Source of the DNA: JBHPGW01 sp042569785
Lineage (GTDB): Bacteria; Planctomycetota; Phycisphaerae; Sedimentisphaerales; Anaerobacaceae
DNA: 56,031 bases
Direction: 5' to 3'
Assembly (NCBI GenBank): GCA_042569785.1
Contig: JBHPGW010000009.1
Location: 1-56,031, forward strand
Shown here: in pieces, positions 1 to 8,722 of the stretch
Numbering within the stretch: position 1 is the stretch's first letter
Layout of the letters: each line of letters opens with the position of its first letter
Program-made: the position numbers and the translations under genes
The notes under the pieces: generated by a model
What the model was told of the DNA's origin: nothing
The model's database searches: none
What the model saw: the letters and a program-made list of their open reading frames with translations, nothing else

Positions 1-370
1 ACTCCCGGCGTTCGATCAGTTGTTCAGCTATCTGAACATGTTCGGCAAGTTGTTTTTTTGCAGGAATCGCTGCGTATATCTCATCGCGAAGACGGATTAT
101 CCTTTTGAGCTGTTCCTGGCTTAAAAACTGATTATACTCAAGTGCCTCGCCAAGTGAAAGTTCGGCAAATCTGAACTCATTACGTTTATATTGTTTTTGA
201 GCGACCTGAATCCACTCGTCAGCGACCCTCTGAAGCACCTGCTGTTTGTCGGCCTGGCCTGGCAGCGAACCGGCGGTTTGTGCCTGTGCTGTTACCGCGG
301 TGAAAATCACAACTAATATCGAAAAGCCTATTAAGCTTGTAAATTCACTCAAAAATCCTTTTCTGTTCAA
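1..370 (-). CDS. Exported protein, N-terminal fragment (function unknown)
   Basis: The reading frame runs off the left edge of the window, so only about 123 N-terminal codons are visible. The start is taken as TTG at 370 because GGAGG lies at 377-381 with a 6-nt gap and an in-frame stop lies just upstream; the ATG further upstream is in another frame. The protein begins with a basic stretch, a hydrophobic core (about residues 11-24) and a likely signal peptidase site after a TAQAQ-type sequence, so it is probably exported. The rest is a Gln/Glu/Ala-rich helical segment of the kind seen before TPR-like or secretin N-terminal regions. I do not recognise the family. It diverges from tsaB. Confidence 0.65.
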   Translation of the reverse strand, partial: MNRKGFLSEFTSLIGFSILVVIFTAVTAQAQTAGSLPGQADKQQVLQRVADEWIQVAQKQYKRNEFRFAELSLGEALEYNQFLSQEQLKRIIRLRDEIYAAIPAKKQLAEHVQIAEQLIERRE

Positions 371-409
371 CGTCAACCTCCAGAGATAATCTCTTTTTCA
401 TAGAATAAC

Positions 410-438
410 TTGATTTATTCGCGCATAGACGCTAATAT
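410..438 (+). promoter_or_regulatory. Sigma-70-type promoter of tsaB with overlapping inverted repeat
   Basis: TTGATT at 410-415 and TAATAT at 433-438 are separated by 17 nt. The -10 box forms the left arm of an inverted repeat, CTAATAT at 432-438 and ATATTAG at 454-460, centred around the expected transcription start. This arrangement could be an operator, but no regulator is identified. Confidence 0.5.
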
Positions 439-514
439 CGGTCACTGAGTCCTATATTAGTATCGGTAAACGCTGTAAAAATAATGAATAAAAATTTAAA
501 TTGAACTTATTTCC

Positions 515-1270
515 ATGCCAACAGAACAAAATCCTTTGATATTAGCGATTGAAACATCCGGGAGAAATGGCTCGATAGGGATAGCCCGCGGCGGGCAATT
601 GCTTAGCGAAACGGGCTTTTCGGCACCGATGCGTCACAGTGCCGAGATTTTCATAGCGATAACATCGCTGCTGAAACCTCTGGAACTATCCGCTGAACAA
701 ATCGAACATGTATATATATCGATCGGGCCAGGCAGTTTTACCGGGCTTCGTATCGCGGCAACTCTGGCAAAAACAATGCACCTGGCAAATGACGCAAAGA
801 TAGTCGCTGTCGATACTTTAGACGTGATTGCCGCCAATGCCGCTGATCCGGCTCTGTGCGAGCAACAGGAGCCTGAAACAGTGCCTGAGAGGGTCGCAAC
901 TATCCTCGATGCCAAGCGCAGCGAGTTCTTTGTAGCTGTCTATGAGCGTCAGGTTAAGGACAACACTATATGGCAAAAGCAATTGCCCGACTGCCTGATG
1001 AGAGCTTCGCAGTTCGTAGAGCGGTTCGGTAATAAGGATGAGCCGATATGGCTTCTCGGCGAAGGGCTTGTCTATTATAAGGATAAGTTCAAAGCGACCA
1101 ATATCAGATTCATGGACGAATGTTTCTGGTGGCCAAAAGCTCGCAATGTTCATCTTCTCGGATGGGCAAAGGCTCTGCGAGATGAATTTGCCAACCCTGT
1201 AACGCTGGAGCCAAAGTATTTGCGTCTGCCTGACGCGGTAGAAAAAAGAAAGGTTATCGCAAAAAAATAG
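515..1270 (+). CDS. tsaB: tRNA threonylcarbamoyladenosine biosynthesis protein TsaB
   Basis: TsaB is an ASKHA-fold, catalytically inactive paralogue of TsaD. It dimerises with TsaD, and together with TsaE they transfer threonylcarbamoyl to A37 of ANN-decoding tRNAs in the cytoplasm. The 251-residue product has the usual length. It opens with the family start pattern (ILAIETSGRNGSIGI) and contains the hallmark SIGPGSFTGLRI near residues 69-80, followed by the expected AVDTLD segment. ATG at 515 is the start; no strong ribosome binding site is seen. The gene appears to be monocistronic, with a promoter at 410-438 and a small hairpin just after the stop. Identification is confident from these motifs. 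Confidence 0.93.
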   Translation: MPTEQNPLILAIETSGRNGSIGIARGGQLLSETGFSAPMRHSAEIFIAITSLLKPLELSAEQIEHVYISIGPGSFTGLRIAATLAKTMHLANDAKIVAVDTLDVIAANAADPALCEQQEPETVPERVATILDAKRSEFFVAVYERQVKDNTIWQKQLPDCLMRASQFVERFGNKDEPIWLLGEGLVYYKDKFKATNIRFMDECFWWPKARNVHLLGWAKALRDEFANPVTLEPKYLRLPDAVEKRKVIAKK

Positions 1271-1271
1271 T

Positions 1272-1289
1272 CGCAAGGCCTTGCGTTTT
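1272..1289 (+). terminator. Short hairpin after tsaB, possible weak terminator
   Basis: CGCAAG (1272-1277) pairs with CTTGCG (1280-1285) immediately after the tsaB stop and is followed by only four T. The stem is perfect, but the loop and T-tract are short, so termination may be inefficient. Confidence 0.4.
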
Positions 1290-1521
1290 GTGCGGATAAA
1301 GGCGTAAAAATACAATGTTGAACGCATTTTTACCTCAATATCGCCCTTAAATGCTGGACAAATATCAGATTATTTTGTAAACTACTTTATTAAGGGCTAA
1401 TTAGGCCAACGTAATTTGAAGTTTTTTTACAAAAAAAGCAGATTTTGTGAAATAATTTGCGGTTTTGTTCGTCTGTACTTTGTTAGGGTATCAATAGATC
1501 ACTGGATCATGAAGTTTTAAT

Positions 1522-2382
1522 ATGAGCAAAGGGCTACTCGACATAGGAGGTTTCAGCATAATCAAGCGTATCGGCCTCGGTGCGCGAAGTACTATCTACC
1601 TTGCAACCGATCTGAGTGATAATGTCGATGTGGCACTGAAACGAGTGATCTTTGAAAAACCAGAGGATTCGAGGATATTTGAGCAGGTCGAGACTGAATA
1701 CAAAATCGCCAAGCGGGTTGACCATCCATATATCCGTAAATGTCACAAGCTGAAAAAAATCCGTAACATGTTTAAAGTCAAGGAAATGCTGCTTTCGATG
1801 GAGCTGTTTGACGGAACCTCCCTTGAAGAAAGTCCGACTTTAAGCATGGTTGATGTACTTTTGGTATTCAGAATGGTCGCGAGCGGCTTGAACGCTATGC
1901 ATCAACAGGGCCTTATACATTGTGATATCAAACCGAATAACATTCTGCTGGACAAGTCCGGGTCAATAAAAATTATAGACTTCGGCCAAAGCTGTAAGAT
2001 CGGTACTGTAAAACAGCGTATCCAGGGCACGCCGGACTATATCGCTCCCGAACAGGTAAAGCGTAAACCTCTCGGGCCAAAAACCGATGTCTTCAATCTC
2101 GGAGCGACAATGTACTGGGCGATTACAGGCGGTAATATACCGACTATGATACCCAAGAAAGACAATCTCGGTCTGCCTATACCACAGGTGCGCAAAGCTC
2201 CGCATGAACGGAAAAAGCAAATTCCAGTTACAATCTCAAAACTCGTAATGGACTGCGTGGAAGACGACCCTTCGCAGCGACCAAAGAACATGATGGTGGT
2301 AATTTCAAGGCTCGACGTGCTCATACACAGTATATTAGGCGATAAAATAAAAACTAATAAAAATGGCGCAAACCATAATTAA
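1522..2382 (+). CDS. Serine/threonine protein kinase (Hanks type, soluble)
   Basis: This 286-residue protein is essentially a bare kinase domain that phosphorylates Ser/Thr on unknown partners. Visible motifs are the glycine loop (IGLGARSTIY, about 17-26), the VALK lysine at K40, the catalytic loop HCDIKPNN (133-140), DFG at 153-155, and APE at 175-177. The catalytic loop has HCD in place of HRD, so it lacks the arginine used for activation-loop control. No transmembrane or sensor domain is present, unlike many planctomycete kinases. Its 3' end overlaps the next gene, a phosphoesterase, by 20 nt, which suggests translational coupling and a kinase/phosphatase pair. The family is certain; the substrate is unknown. 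Confidence 0.92.
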   Translation: MSKGLLDIGGFSIIKRIGLGARSTIYLATDLSDNVDVALKRVIFEKPEDSRIFEQVETEYKIAKRVDHPYIRKCHKLKKIRNMFKVKEMLLSMELFDGTSLEESPTLSMVDVLLVFRMVASGLNAMHQQGLIHCDIKPNNILLDKSGSIKIIDFGQSCKIGTVKQRIQGTPDYIAPEQVKRKPLGPKTDVFNLGATMYWAITGGNIPTMIPKKDNLGLPIPQVRKAPHERKKQIPVTISKLVMDCVEDDPSQRPKNMMVVISRLDVLIHSILGDKIKTNKNGANHN

Positions 2383-3211
2383 TCTACTGGGCGAAGGACT
2401 CACTGCCAACACCAACGAGAAATTCAGACGCGGCAATTTAATTCATCTGCCCGACAGCGGCTCTGTGGTGGTTGCCGGTGACATTCACGGGCACAGGCGA
2501 AATTTTGAGAGGATTCTCGCCCACGCCGACCTGGAAAATAATCCAGACAGACATCTGATCCTGCAGGAAATTATACACGGCGGACCGGAAGATCAACACG
2601 GCAATTGCTTATCTTATCAACTGCTGTTCGAGGCCATTGGCTATAAATTAAAATTCCCGGATCAGATCCATTTTATTATGGGTAACCATGACACCGCTTT
2701 CATCAATAACAGCAAGGTGATGAAAAATGGAAAAGAGATGAACGCTTCAATGCGGTCGGCGATGCAAAAACAATTCGGCAGTAGTATCGAAGAGATCGAT
2801 CTGGCACTTAGGCAATATCTATTCTCGCAACCATTAGCTGTTAGATGTCAAAACAGGATATGGATATCACATTCACTGCCGGCTGATCGCTATGTAGATA
2901 AGTTCGATACCGCCATCCTGGACAAAACGCTCAAGATCAACGATGTCGTAAGACCGGGGGCCGCTTACGTACTGACCTGGGGCAGAAGACACAGCCAGAA
3001 GCTGCTGGACAAAATGGCGAAACTATTTGACGTCGATCTCTTTATTCTCGGGCATCAGCCCCAAAAACAAGGATGGAAACAGGCAGGAAACAACCTGTTA
3101 ATTCTCGCATCCGATCATAATCACGGCTGTTTGCTTGACATAGACCTGGCAAAGTCTTATACAATCGATGAATTGATCGATACTATAGTGCCTCTGGCGG
3201 CTATCAGTTGA
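2363..3211 (+). CDS. Calcineurin-like metallophosphoesterase (PPP-related)
   Basis: This is a 282-residue dimetal phosphoesterase. Metal-binding motifs are visible: GDIHGH (39-44), GNHD (107-110), a histidine in WISHSLP (H170) and GHQPQ near the C-terminus. The second motif, normally GDxxDRG in protein phosphatases, is altered to a HGGPEDQHG segment around residues 72-80, so this is a divergent PPP-like enzyme. It overlaps the kinase gene by 20 nt and precedes the glycosyltransferase by 18 nt. From position I infer that it reverses the kinase's phosphorylation or acts on a shared target, but a nucleotide phosphatase role is equally possible. The start is ATG at 2363. Confidence 0.85.
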   Translation: MAQTIINLLGEGLTANTNEKFRRGNLIHLPDSGSVVVAGDIHGHRRNFERILAHADLENNPDRHLILQEIIHGGPEDQHGNCLSYQLLFEAIGYKLKFPDQIHFIMGNHDTAFINNSKVMKNGKEMNASMRSAMQKQFGSSIEEIDLALRQYLFSQPLAVRCQNRIWISHSLPADRYVDKFDTAILDKTLKINDVVRPGAAYVLTWGRRHSQKLLDKMAKLFDVDLFILGHQPQKQGWKQAGNNLLILASDHNHGCLLDIDLAKSYTIDELIDTIVPLAAIS

Positions 3212-3229
3212 GAATTAAAAACTAAAACC

Positions 3230-4444
3230 ATGGATTGGTATTACTACATAGTTATGGCGGCAATTGCGATGCCGGTATTCTTCTGCGTGCAAATGGTTAA
3301 TAACTACCGTTACGCACTGAACAAATACGATAGGGATCGCTCGTGGTATCGACCCAGGACTGCCCTTATCGTTCCATGCAAAGGCATTGACACCGACTTT
3401 GAAAAAAACATCACCTCGTTTTTCGATCTGGACTACGACAATTATTATCTGCGGTTTATAGTTGAAGACGAAAGTGATCCGGCCTATGAAAAACTTTGCG
3501 AATTGCGAGAGCATTTAAGCGAAAACTCAAAGGCTCTGGATGTGGATATCCTGATCGCAGGCCAGGGGCAGACATGCAGCCAGAAAATACATAATCTACT
3601 TTACTGCATCGAAAGGCTCCGTGACGATGTCGAGGTATATGCTTTTGCGGATTCGGATATTTGTGTCGAAACCAACTGGCTAAGCCATCTGGTCTATCCA
3701 CTTCACCAGGCTAAAACAGGTGTCGCAAGCGGTTATCGGTGGTTCGTACCAAAGACAAACAACTTCGCCACGCTGGTACTGTCAGCATTGAATGGTAAAA
3801 TCGCCCAGCTATTAGGAAATACGCGTTTCAACCAGGTCTGGGGCGGGTCCATGGCCATCAGGGCCGAACTGTTCGAGCAACTCGGGCTTAAATCAATATG
3901 GAAAAAAAGCATCAGTGACGACCTGTCGATCAGCAGAGCCGTAAAAAAGGCGGGCTTAAAAGTAGCCTTTGTCCCGGCATGCCTGACAGCCTCATACGAA
4001 TCTATCAGCCTGGGCGAACTCTTTGAATTCGCCAGACGACAATTTCTTATCACTCGTGTACTGACACCGGCTACATGGCTCTTGGGACTTGTGACCAATC
4101 TGGCGTTATCAACCGGGTTATTTGCCGGAACCGCTGCAGCGATCTATGCGGGGACCAGGCTCGGGATCAAAGGATTACAATTGGCTACCCTGATCGCTCT
4201 GCCAACATCTATTTTTATTTACCAGTTAGCCGGTGCGATACTGAGAGAGAAACTGGTTTCCAAACTGCTGAAAAATGACCTGGGCCATCTCAAAACCGCC
4301 ATTGCCACTGACCTCGCGTTGTTCTGGTTGTGGCCGCCTGTGCTGTTAGCGTTTATCGTTGTTTCAGCTTTTGGAAACACCATCCGCTGGAGAGGTATCA
4401 AATATAAACTGAAAGGGCCGACAGAAACTCTCATCGTAGACTAA
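3230..4444 (+). CDS. Membrane glycosyltransferase, ceramide glucosyltransferase-like (GT21/GT2)
   Basis: This 404-residue inner-membrane enzyme has an N-terminal hydrophobic segment (about 5-22), a cytoplasmic GT-A domain, and two or three C-terminal membrane segments (about 280-385). Processive GT2/GT21 signatures are present: the PCKG substrate loop, FADSD as the DxD-type metal site, SDDLSIS with the catalytic aspartate, and a degenerate QxxRW-like motif (RRQFLITRV). Such enzymes transfer a sugar from a nucleotide donor to a lipid such as ceramide, a hopanoid or diacylglycerol. The acceptor cannot be read from sequence. It is the last gene of the kinase/phosphoesterase cluster, so its activity or export may be under phosphorylation control; that is inference. 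Confidence 0.85.
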   Translation: MDWYYYIVMAAIAMPVFFCVQMVNNYRYALNKYDRDRSWYRPRTALIVPCKGIDTDFEKNITSFFDLDYDNYYLRFIVEDESDPAYEKLCELREHLSENSKALDVDILIAGQGQTCSQKIHNLLYCIERLRDDVEVYAFADSDICVETNWLSHLVYPLHQAKTGVASGYRWFVPKTNNFATLVLSALNGKIAQLLGNTRFNQVWGGSMAIRAELFEQLGLKSIWKKSISDDLSISRAVKKAGLKVAFVPACLTASYESISLGELFEFARRQFLITRVLTPATWLLGLVTNLALSTGLFAGTAAAIYAGTRLGIKGLQLATLIALPTSIFIYQLAGAILREKLVSKLLKNDLGHLKTAIATDLALFWLWPPVLLAFIVVSAFGNTIRWRGIKYKLKGPTETLIVD

Positions 4445-4452
4445 AGGTCGTT

Positions 4453-5277
4453 TCAATCTTTTTTCTTCGACTTGAACAATCCCTTAATGCCCTTCAAGGT
4501 TTCTTCACCAACATCTTTGCCTTGTTTCAAAAGCTTTCCCGTTTCTTCGACCGTCGTCTTTCCAAACTCTAACGTCTTACCCAATGCAGTCTTCATCGAA
4601 TTAACCATATCATCCGGCAGAACTCCCGCACCCTGCTTAGAAACACCTTTGGCAATCGCAACGAGAATTTTACCCGTCAACTTGGCCGTATCCAGCTTTT
4701 CGTCACGGCCTAAGTCTTTCATTATGATCGGGTCGAGTTTTATTGTAATAGTGTCAACCTTGCCTGGAACGGGAAGAAGCTTGGCTTTGACAGTTATGTT
4801 AGTCAACTCAAGATTACCTATGTGCATGTTCTTCGCGGGTTTATCCGGCTGCTTTTCGGTGGCTTCTTTCTCACTGGGTAACGCCTCGATGATCTCCGAA
4901 AGATTGTTAGTGGTAAGCGACTTTTGCTCGATTACAATATTTACATTATCAAGTGCGATCTCCCTGATTTCAACAGTATCGCTCAAAAGAGAACCTATCT
5001 TTACCGAGATTCGTGCATCACCAAGCTCAAGTAATTTTTCATGCTTATAGCCGGGCGGATTATCGATCACAAGGTCCTGAAAACCGATCCTGCCACGCAG
5101 TATGGAAAAATCCATATCGCCTATAGCAACACCAACTTTTAGCGTATCGCTTGCAACGGTTTCAATACCCTTTTTGATAACACCGCCACCAAAAACAGAC
5201 AGCAAAACCATAACCAAAACAACTAATATCAGAATAGTCAATAAAGCATTTCGCATGATTTTTTTCGGTTTTTTCAT
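4453..5277 (-). CDS. AsmA-like membrane-anchored protein
   Basis: The 274-residue product has a basic N-terminus, one transmembrane helix (about residues 9-30), and a periplasmic beta-rich region. That region has the AsmA/DUF748 opening pattern: a short hydrophobic MDFSILRG segment, then LVIDNPPGY and a conserved ARISVKIGSLL stretch. Family members sit in the envelope and are linked to lipid transport or outer-membrane homeostasis. The C-terminus is a low-complexity Lys/Gly-rich tail. The start is ATG at 5277 with GAGG about 8 nt upstream; the longer frame to 5361 adds an unlikely 28 residues. It lies 87 nt downstream of the flagellin-like gene on the same strand. A much larger relative is at 52775-55816. 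Confidence 0.75.
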   Translation of the reverse strand: MKKPKKIMRNALLTILILVVLVMVLLSVFGGGVIKKGIETVASDTLKVGVAIGDMDFSILRGRIGFQDLVIDNPPGYKHEKLLELGDARISVKIGSLLSDTVEIREIALDNVNIVIEQKSLTTNNLSEIIEALPSEKEATEKQPDKPAKNMHIGNLELTNITVKAKLLPVPGKVDTITIKLDPIIMKDLGRDEKLDTAKLTGKILVAIAKGVSKQGAGVLPDDMVNSMKTALGKTLEFGKTTVEETGKLLKQGKDVGEETLKGIKGLFKSKKKD

Positions 5278-5364
5278 TTCTTTATCCTCACAGTAAATAT
5301 TAAAATATAAACGCCCCTTAAACTGCAATGCCATATTAGCACTAAAAACTCTAAATATCAAGGG

Positions 5365-6129
5365 TTATTTAAGCAGCTTTAAAGCGTTAGCAGAGGGAAC
5401 CTTTGCCTGGATCTTAACGAGCAATTCTGAATTGGCTATAATACCATTAACTATTTCAACTGCCTCACTGCTGCTAACAGCGGCGGCAACGTCAACTGAA
5501 CTGATCTCTTTCAATCGCTCGATCTTGTCCTGTAGATACGCTTTGTAGTTTTTGTTTTGCTCAGCGGCAGAATCAACAACTATCGAGCCGGCACTACCAG
5601 AGATAATACTCAGATCCAGTTTTTTAATGTCAAGGCTGAGGTCCCTGTGTGCGATATTGACCGTCATACCTTTAGTGTCAGTAACCGAGAGATCGGTTCC
5701 ATCGGCTGATAGAAACTTATTGGTTCCTGACTTGGCATTGTTGACAATACCATTTACCTTGGCCGCTAAATTGTTGAATTGCTTCTGCTTTGCGGCGATT
5801 TCTTCTTCCGTATAGCTTTGTGTGCTTAAACTAATATCCTCTGCCAACACAGCCATCTGATTCAGTACCGAGTCAACCGAGGAAATTTCTTTTTCAAAAA
5901 CTTGAATTGTCGAGATCGTATCAGCAGCTTTTGCGGCAGCTTTGCGACGCTCGGTGATCTGTGTGCGAATAAAATTAGCGGCTTTTAATGATGCGATGTC
6001 GGCATCTAAATGGTCTGTGACAGCACCTGTGAGTTTTGTCAGAGAGTTTGTCGGTGTCCGATCGTTAGCAGTGAGATAAGTCTCACTAACAGACGATGCC
6101 GCTAAATTAATATTTAATAAACTCGACAC
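5365..6129 (-). CDS. Compact flagellin-like protein
   Basis: The 254-residue product keeps the flagellin terminal helical regions but lacks a large variable centre. The N-terminal half has the D1 pattern of isoleucine-rich helix, then LNQMAVLAEDISL, then a segment with FNNLAAKVNGIVNNAK that matches the conserved flagellin D1 strand region. The C-terminus has the D0 signature ISSVDVA followed by a helix and KVPSANALKLL. The usual N-terminal RLSSG/DDAAGLA motif is not recognisable, so it is divergent. The start is GTG at 6129 with GGTGGAG just upstream. No other flagellar gene and no convincing sigma-28 promoter is seen here. It may be a filament subunit, a minor flagellin or a relic. Confidence 0.72.
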   Translation of the reverse strand: MSSLLNINLAASSVSETYLTANDRTPTNSLTKLTGAVTDHLDADIASLKAANFIRTQITERRKAAAKAADTISTIQVFEKEISSVDSVLNQMAVLAEDISLSTQSYTEEEIAAKQKQFNNLAAKVNGIVNNAKSGTNKFLSADGTDLSVTDTKGMTVNIAHRDLSLDIKKLDLSIISGSAGSIVVDSAAEQNKNYKAYLQDKIERLKEISSVDVAAAVSSSEAVEIVNGIIANSELLVKIQAKVPSANALKLLK

Positions 6130-6416
6130 TTCTCCACCCCCTTCTTCATCTATCCTTTCTTTTCTGACATCTCAATCAGCCAGGCATGTCCCCAGCACAC
6201 TTAGCCAAATAAAATATAATAAAGAAATTCACAACACCAAAAACTTTTTTCCCGGATTAAGCAGGATATACCGGCTTTACGCATAAACACCAAGCTATTA
6301 ACAAAACAGGGCATAGTTATCGGGATTTTGGCAGAAAAATGACAGACGTTATTTATTTAGTGGCAAATCAGGTATCCGCGGCCCATTGGACAACTCCCTT
6401 TTTTTGTTTTCTGTTC
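6130..6416. other. Divergent intergenic region, no gene seen
   Basis: About 290 nt lie between the flagellin-like start and the pckG promoter. The region is A/T rich. I found no reading frame with a ribosome binding site, no tRNA and no strong hairpin. It presumably holds the promoter of the flagellin-like gene, which I could not place. Confidence 0.5.
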
Positions 6417-6445
6417 TTGACACAGTTACGTTGACCGTGTACAAT
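6417..6445 (+). promoter_or_regulatory. Near-consensus sigma-70 promoter of pckG
   Basis: A perfect TTGACA (6417-6422) is followed after 17 nt by TACAAT (6440-6445). Transcription should start near 6452, giving a leader of roughly 35 nt that contains AGGAGG at 6468-6473 before the pckG ATG at 6486. This is the strongest promoter match in the window and implies high constitutive expression. Confidence 0.8.
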
Positions 6446-6485
6446 CGTCTGATTTTTTAACCCTATTAGGAGGTAATAACGACAA

Positions 6486-8354
6486 ATGAATATCAAGAAA
6501 GTGTTACAGGAAAAGTTGGATCAGGAGCATTATGAAAGACTAACCGCTGTTGGCAATGAGAAACTGGAGGCGTTTGTGGCTGATGCTATCGGACTGACCA
6601 ATCCAGCCAGCGTTTATGTAGCTACCGATTCTGTTGATGATATCGATTATATTAAAGAACTGAGTGTAAAGAACGGGGAAGAGTGTCAGCTCGATACAGC
6701 CAGCCACACGTGCCATTTCGACGGATACAATGATCAGGCTCGTGACAAAGCCCGGACAAAGTACCTGTTACCGAAAGGCTCAAAATTGGGTGAGCAGCTC
6801 AACTCGATAGAAAAAACCGAAGGCACCGATGAAGTCAGGTCTTTCCTGAAAAATACTATGGCAGGCAGGGAAATGCTGGTATGTTTTTTCTGCCTTGGAC
6901 CCGCCGATTCGGATTTCTCGATTCCATGCGTACAGATAACAGACTCGCCATACGTCGCTCATAGCGAAACTATTCTGTATCGCAGCGGCTATGAGCAGTT
7001 CAAAAAGATCGGCAATTCATCTGAATTTTTCAGATTCATGCATTCCGAAGGCGAACTGGAAAACTTCGTCAGCAAAAACATCGACAAACGCAGGGTTTAC
7101 ATCGACCTTGAAGAAGAACTTGTCTACAGCTCAAATACCCAATACGCCGGCAACACCGTCGGACTGAAAAAACTGGCTCTGCGATTAGCTATACAAAAAG
7201 CCTCGCGCGAAGGCTGGCTCGCTGAACATATGTTCGTTATGGGTGCTCACGGCCCTGGCGGACGTGTAACCTATTTTGCGGGCGCTTTCCCCTCGGCATG
7301 CGGCAAGACTTCCACTTCGATGATACCGGGCCAAACCATCATAGGCGATGACATTGCGTACTTCCGAAAAAAAGATGGAAAAGTTCAAGCGGTAAACGTC
7401 GAAAAAGGTATTTTCGGCATCATCCGTGATGTTAACACAAAGGACGACCCTGTAATCTACGAAGCTTTGACAACGCCGGGTGAGGTTATTTTCTCCAATG
7501 TCCTGATCGATGAAAACAAAAAGCCATATTGGCTGGGAATGGGCTCAGAGATCGCTAAAAAAGGCACTAACCATTCGGGCAATTGGCATAATGGCAAAAC
7601 AGATGCAAATGGTAACGGAATCACGGCTTCTCATAAGAACGCCCGATACTGCCTGAACATTTCCGAACTCAGCAATCGCGATCCAATGCTCGACGATCCA
7701 GAAGGCGTGACAGTCGGAGGCATTGTTTACGGCGGACGTGACAGTGACACATTGGTGCCGGTAGAGCAGGCCTTTGACTGGACTCAGGGCATTATCCTCA
7801 AAGGAGCATCCATCGAATCCGAAACCACCGCAGCTACACTCGGAAAAGAAGGCGTAAGGACTTTTAACCTGATGTCGAACCTTGATTTTCTTTCGATCCC
7901 GTTAGGCAAATACATCCAGAACAATCTGGATTTCACGGAAGGCATCGATAATCCGCCGCTGGTATTTTCGGTGAATTACTTCCTCAAGGACAAAGACGGA
8001 AAATACCTCAACGGAATACTCGACAAAAAGGTCTGGATACTCTGGGCGGAACTGCGCGCCAATGGCGATGTGGACGCTATCGAGACGCCGACCGGTATGA
8101 TCCCTAAGTATGAGGACCTGGCAAAGCTGTTCAAAGACAACCGTAACAAAGAATACACAAAGCCCGATTACGTTGAGCAGTTCACTATCCGGATACAGGA
8201 AAACCTGGCTAAGATCGATCGAGTCGAGAAAATTTACAAGGAAAAAGTTGCCGATACTCCTCAAATCGTCTTTGACACCTTTGACAAAGCACGCGATCGC
8301 TTAAAAGCCGCTCAGAGCAAATCAGGTGATTATATCTCACCATTCGATCTCTAA
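6486..8354 (+). CDS. pckG: Phosphoenolpyruvate carboxykinase (GTP)
   Basis: The 622-residue cytoplasmic enzyme interconverts oxaloacetate plus GTP with phosphoenolpyruvate, CO2 and GDP, linking C4 acids to gluconeogenesis. The length matches the GTP-dependent class, and the nucleotide and metal motifs are clear. These are the P-loop AFPSACGKTSTSM near residue 270, the following IIGDDIAYF, and the substrate region with GPGGRVTYF. The C-terminal half has the family's NYFLKDKDGKYLNG stretch. It sits alone behind a strong promoter and an AGGAGG ribosome binding site with 12-nt spacing. The class I fumarase subunit at 37569-38105 acts in adjoining C4 metabolism. Identification is firm. Confidence 0.96.
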   Translation: MNIKKVLQEKLDQEHYERLTAVGNEKLEAFVADAIGLTNPASVYVATDSVDDIDYIKELSVKNGEECQLDTASHTCHFDGYNDQARDKARTKYLLPKGSKLGEQLNSIEKTEGTDEVRSFLKNTMAGREMLVCFFCLGPADSDFSIPCVQITDSPYVAHSETILYRSGYEQFKKIGNSSEFFRFMHSEGELENFVSKNIDKRRVYIDLEEELVYSSNTQYAGNTVGLKKLALRLAIQKASREGWLAEHMFVMGAHGPGGRVTYFAGAFPSACGKTSTSMIPGQTIIGDDIAYFRKKDGKVQAVNVEKGIFGIIRDVNTKDDPVIYEALTTPGEVIFSNVLIDENKKPYWLGMGSEIAKKGTNHSGNWHNGKTDANGNGITASHKNARYCLNISELSNRDPMLDDPEGVTVGGIVYGGRDSDTLVPVEQAFDWTQGIILKGASIESETTAATLGKEGVRTFNLMSNLDFLSIPLGKYIQNNLDFTEGIDNPPLVFSVNYFLKDKDGKYLNGILDKKVWILWAELRANGDVDAIETPTGMIPKYEDLAKLFKDNRNKEYTKPDYVEQFTIRIQENLAKIDRVEKIYKEKVADTPQIVFDTFDKARDRLKAAQSKSGDYISPFDL

Positions 8355-8567
8355 GCCGGCTAATGCCGTTGACAGATGCGAATTATGGGAAAACTGGCGT
8401 ATATAGGCAATGCAGCGAATATCTTTCAGGAAAAAATAAAAAAATGCTTTTTTTGAAAAATTTGCCTAATCGTTGAAAAAATACCTCTAAGACGCTTTCA
8501 AGCCTTGAAAATTAAAGGTTTCCTCTCAGGTCATTAGTAAAAAAACAGGGAAAGTCCTATAATTTAC
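8355..8567. other. Intergenic region after pckG, nothing recognised
   Basis: This stretch is A/T rich, with a CGGC/GCCG mini-hairpin near 8356-8367 that lacks a T-tract and homopolymeric A and T runs near 8430-8460. No reading frame with a ribosome binding site was seen. Together with the next leader, roughly 370 nt are gene-free. Confidence 0.4.
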
Positions 8568-8596
8568 TTGACTTACCTATTTTAAAGCACTATTCT
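8568..8596 (+). promoter_or_regulatory. Sigma-70-type promoter of the sigma-54 activator gene
   Basis: TTGACT (8568-8573) and TATTCT (8591-8596) are 17 nt apart. The expected start near 8603 gives a 5' leader of about 120 nt that carries an imperfect hairpin (AGAG-T-CG paired with CG-T-CTCT) near 8632-8650. Confidence 0.6.
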
Positions 8597-8722
8597 TGTA
8601 TATTAGAGAAGATATTAAGAGAGTGCTTTTGTAGAGTCGTTTGGCGTCTCTCGCATGATGGAGTGGTTGGTTGGAGAGTGAGGGTGGTAGCTTTCCGACA
8701 CTTTAGAGGGTGTTTTAGGAAG

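Noticed and set aside
6130..6330. Sigma-28 promoter for the flagellin-like gene
   Set aside because: A TAAA...GCCGGTAT string exists but the spacing and -10 do not fit the sigma-28 consensus.
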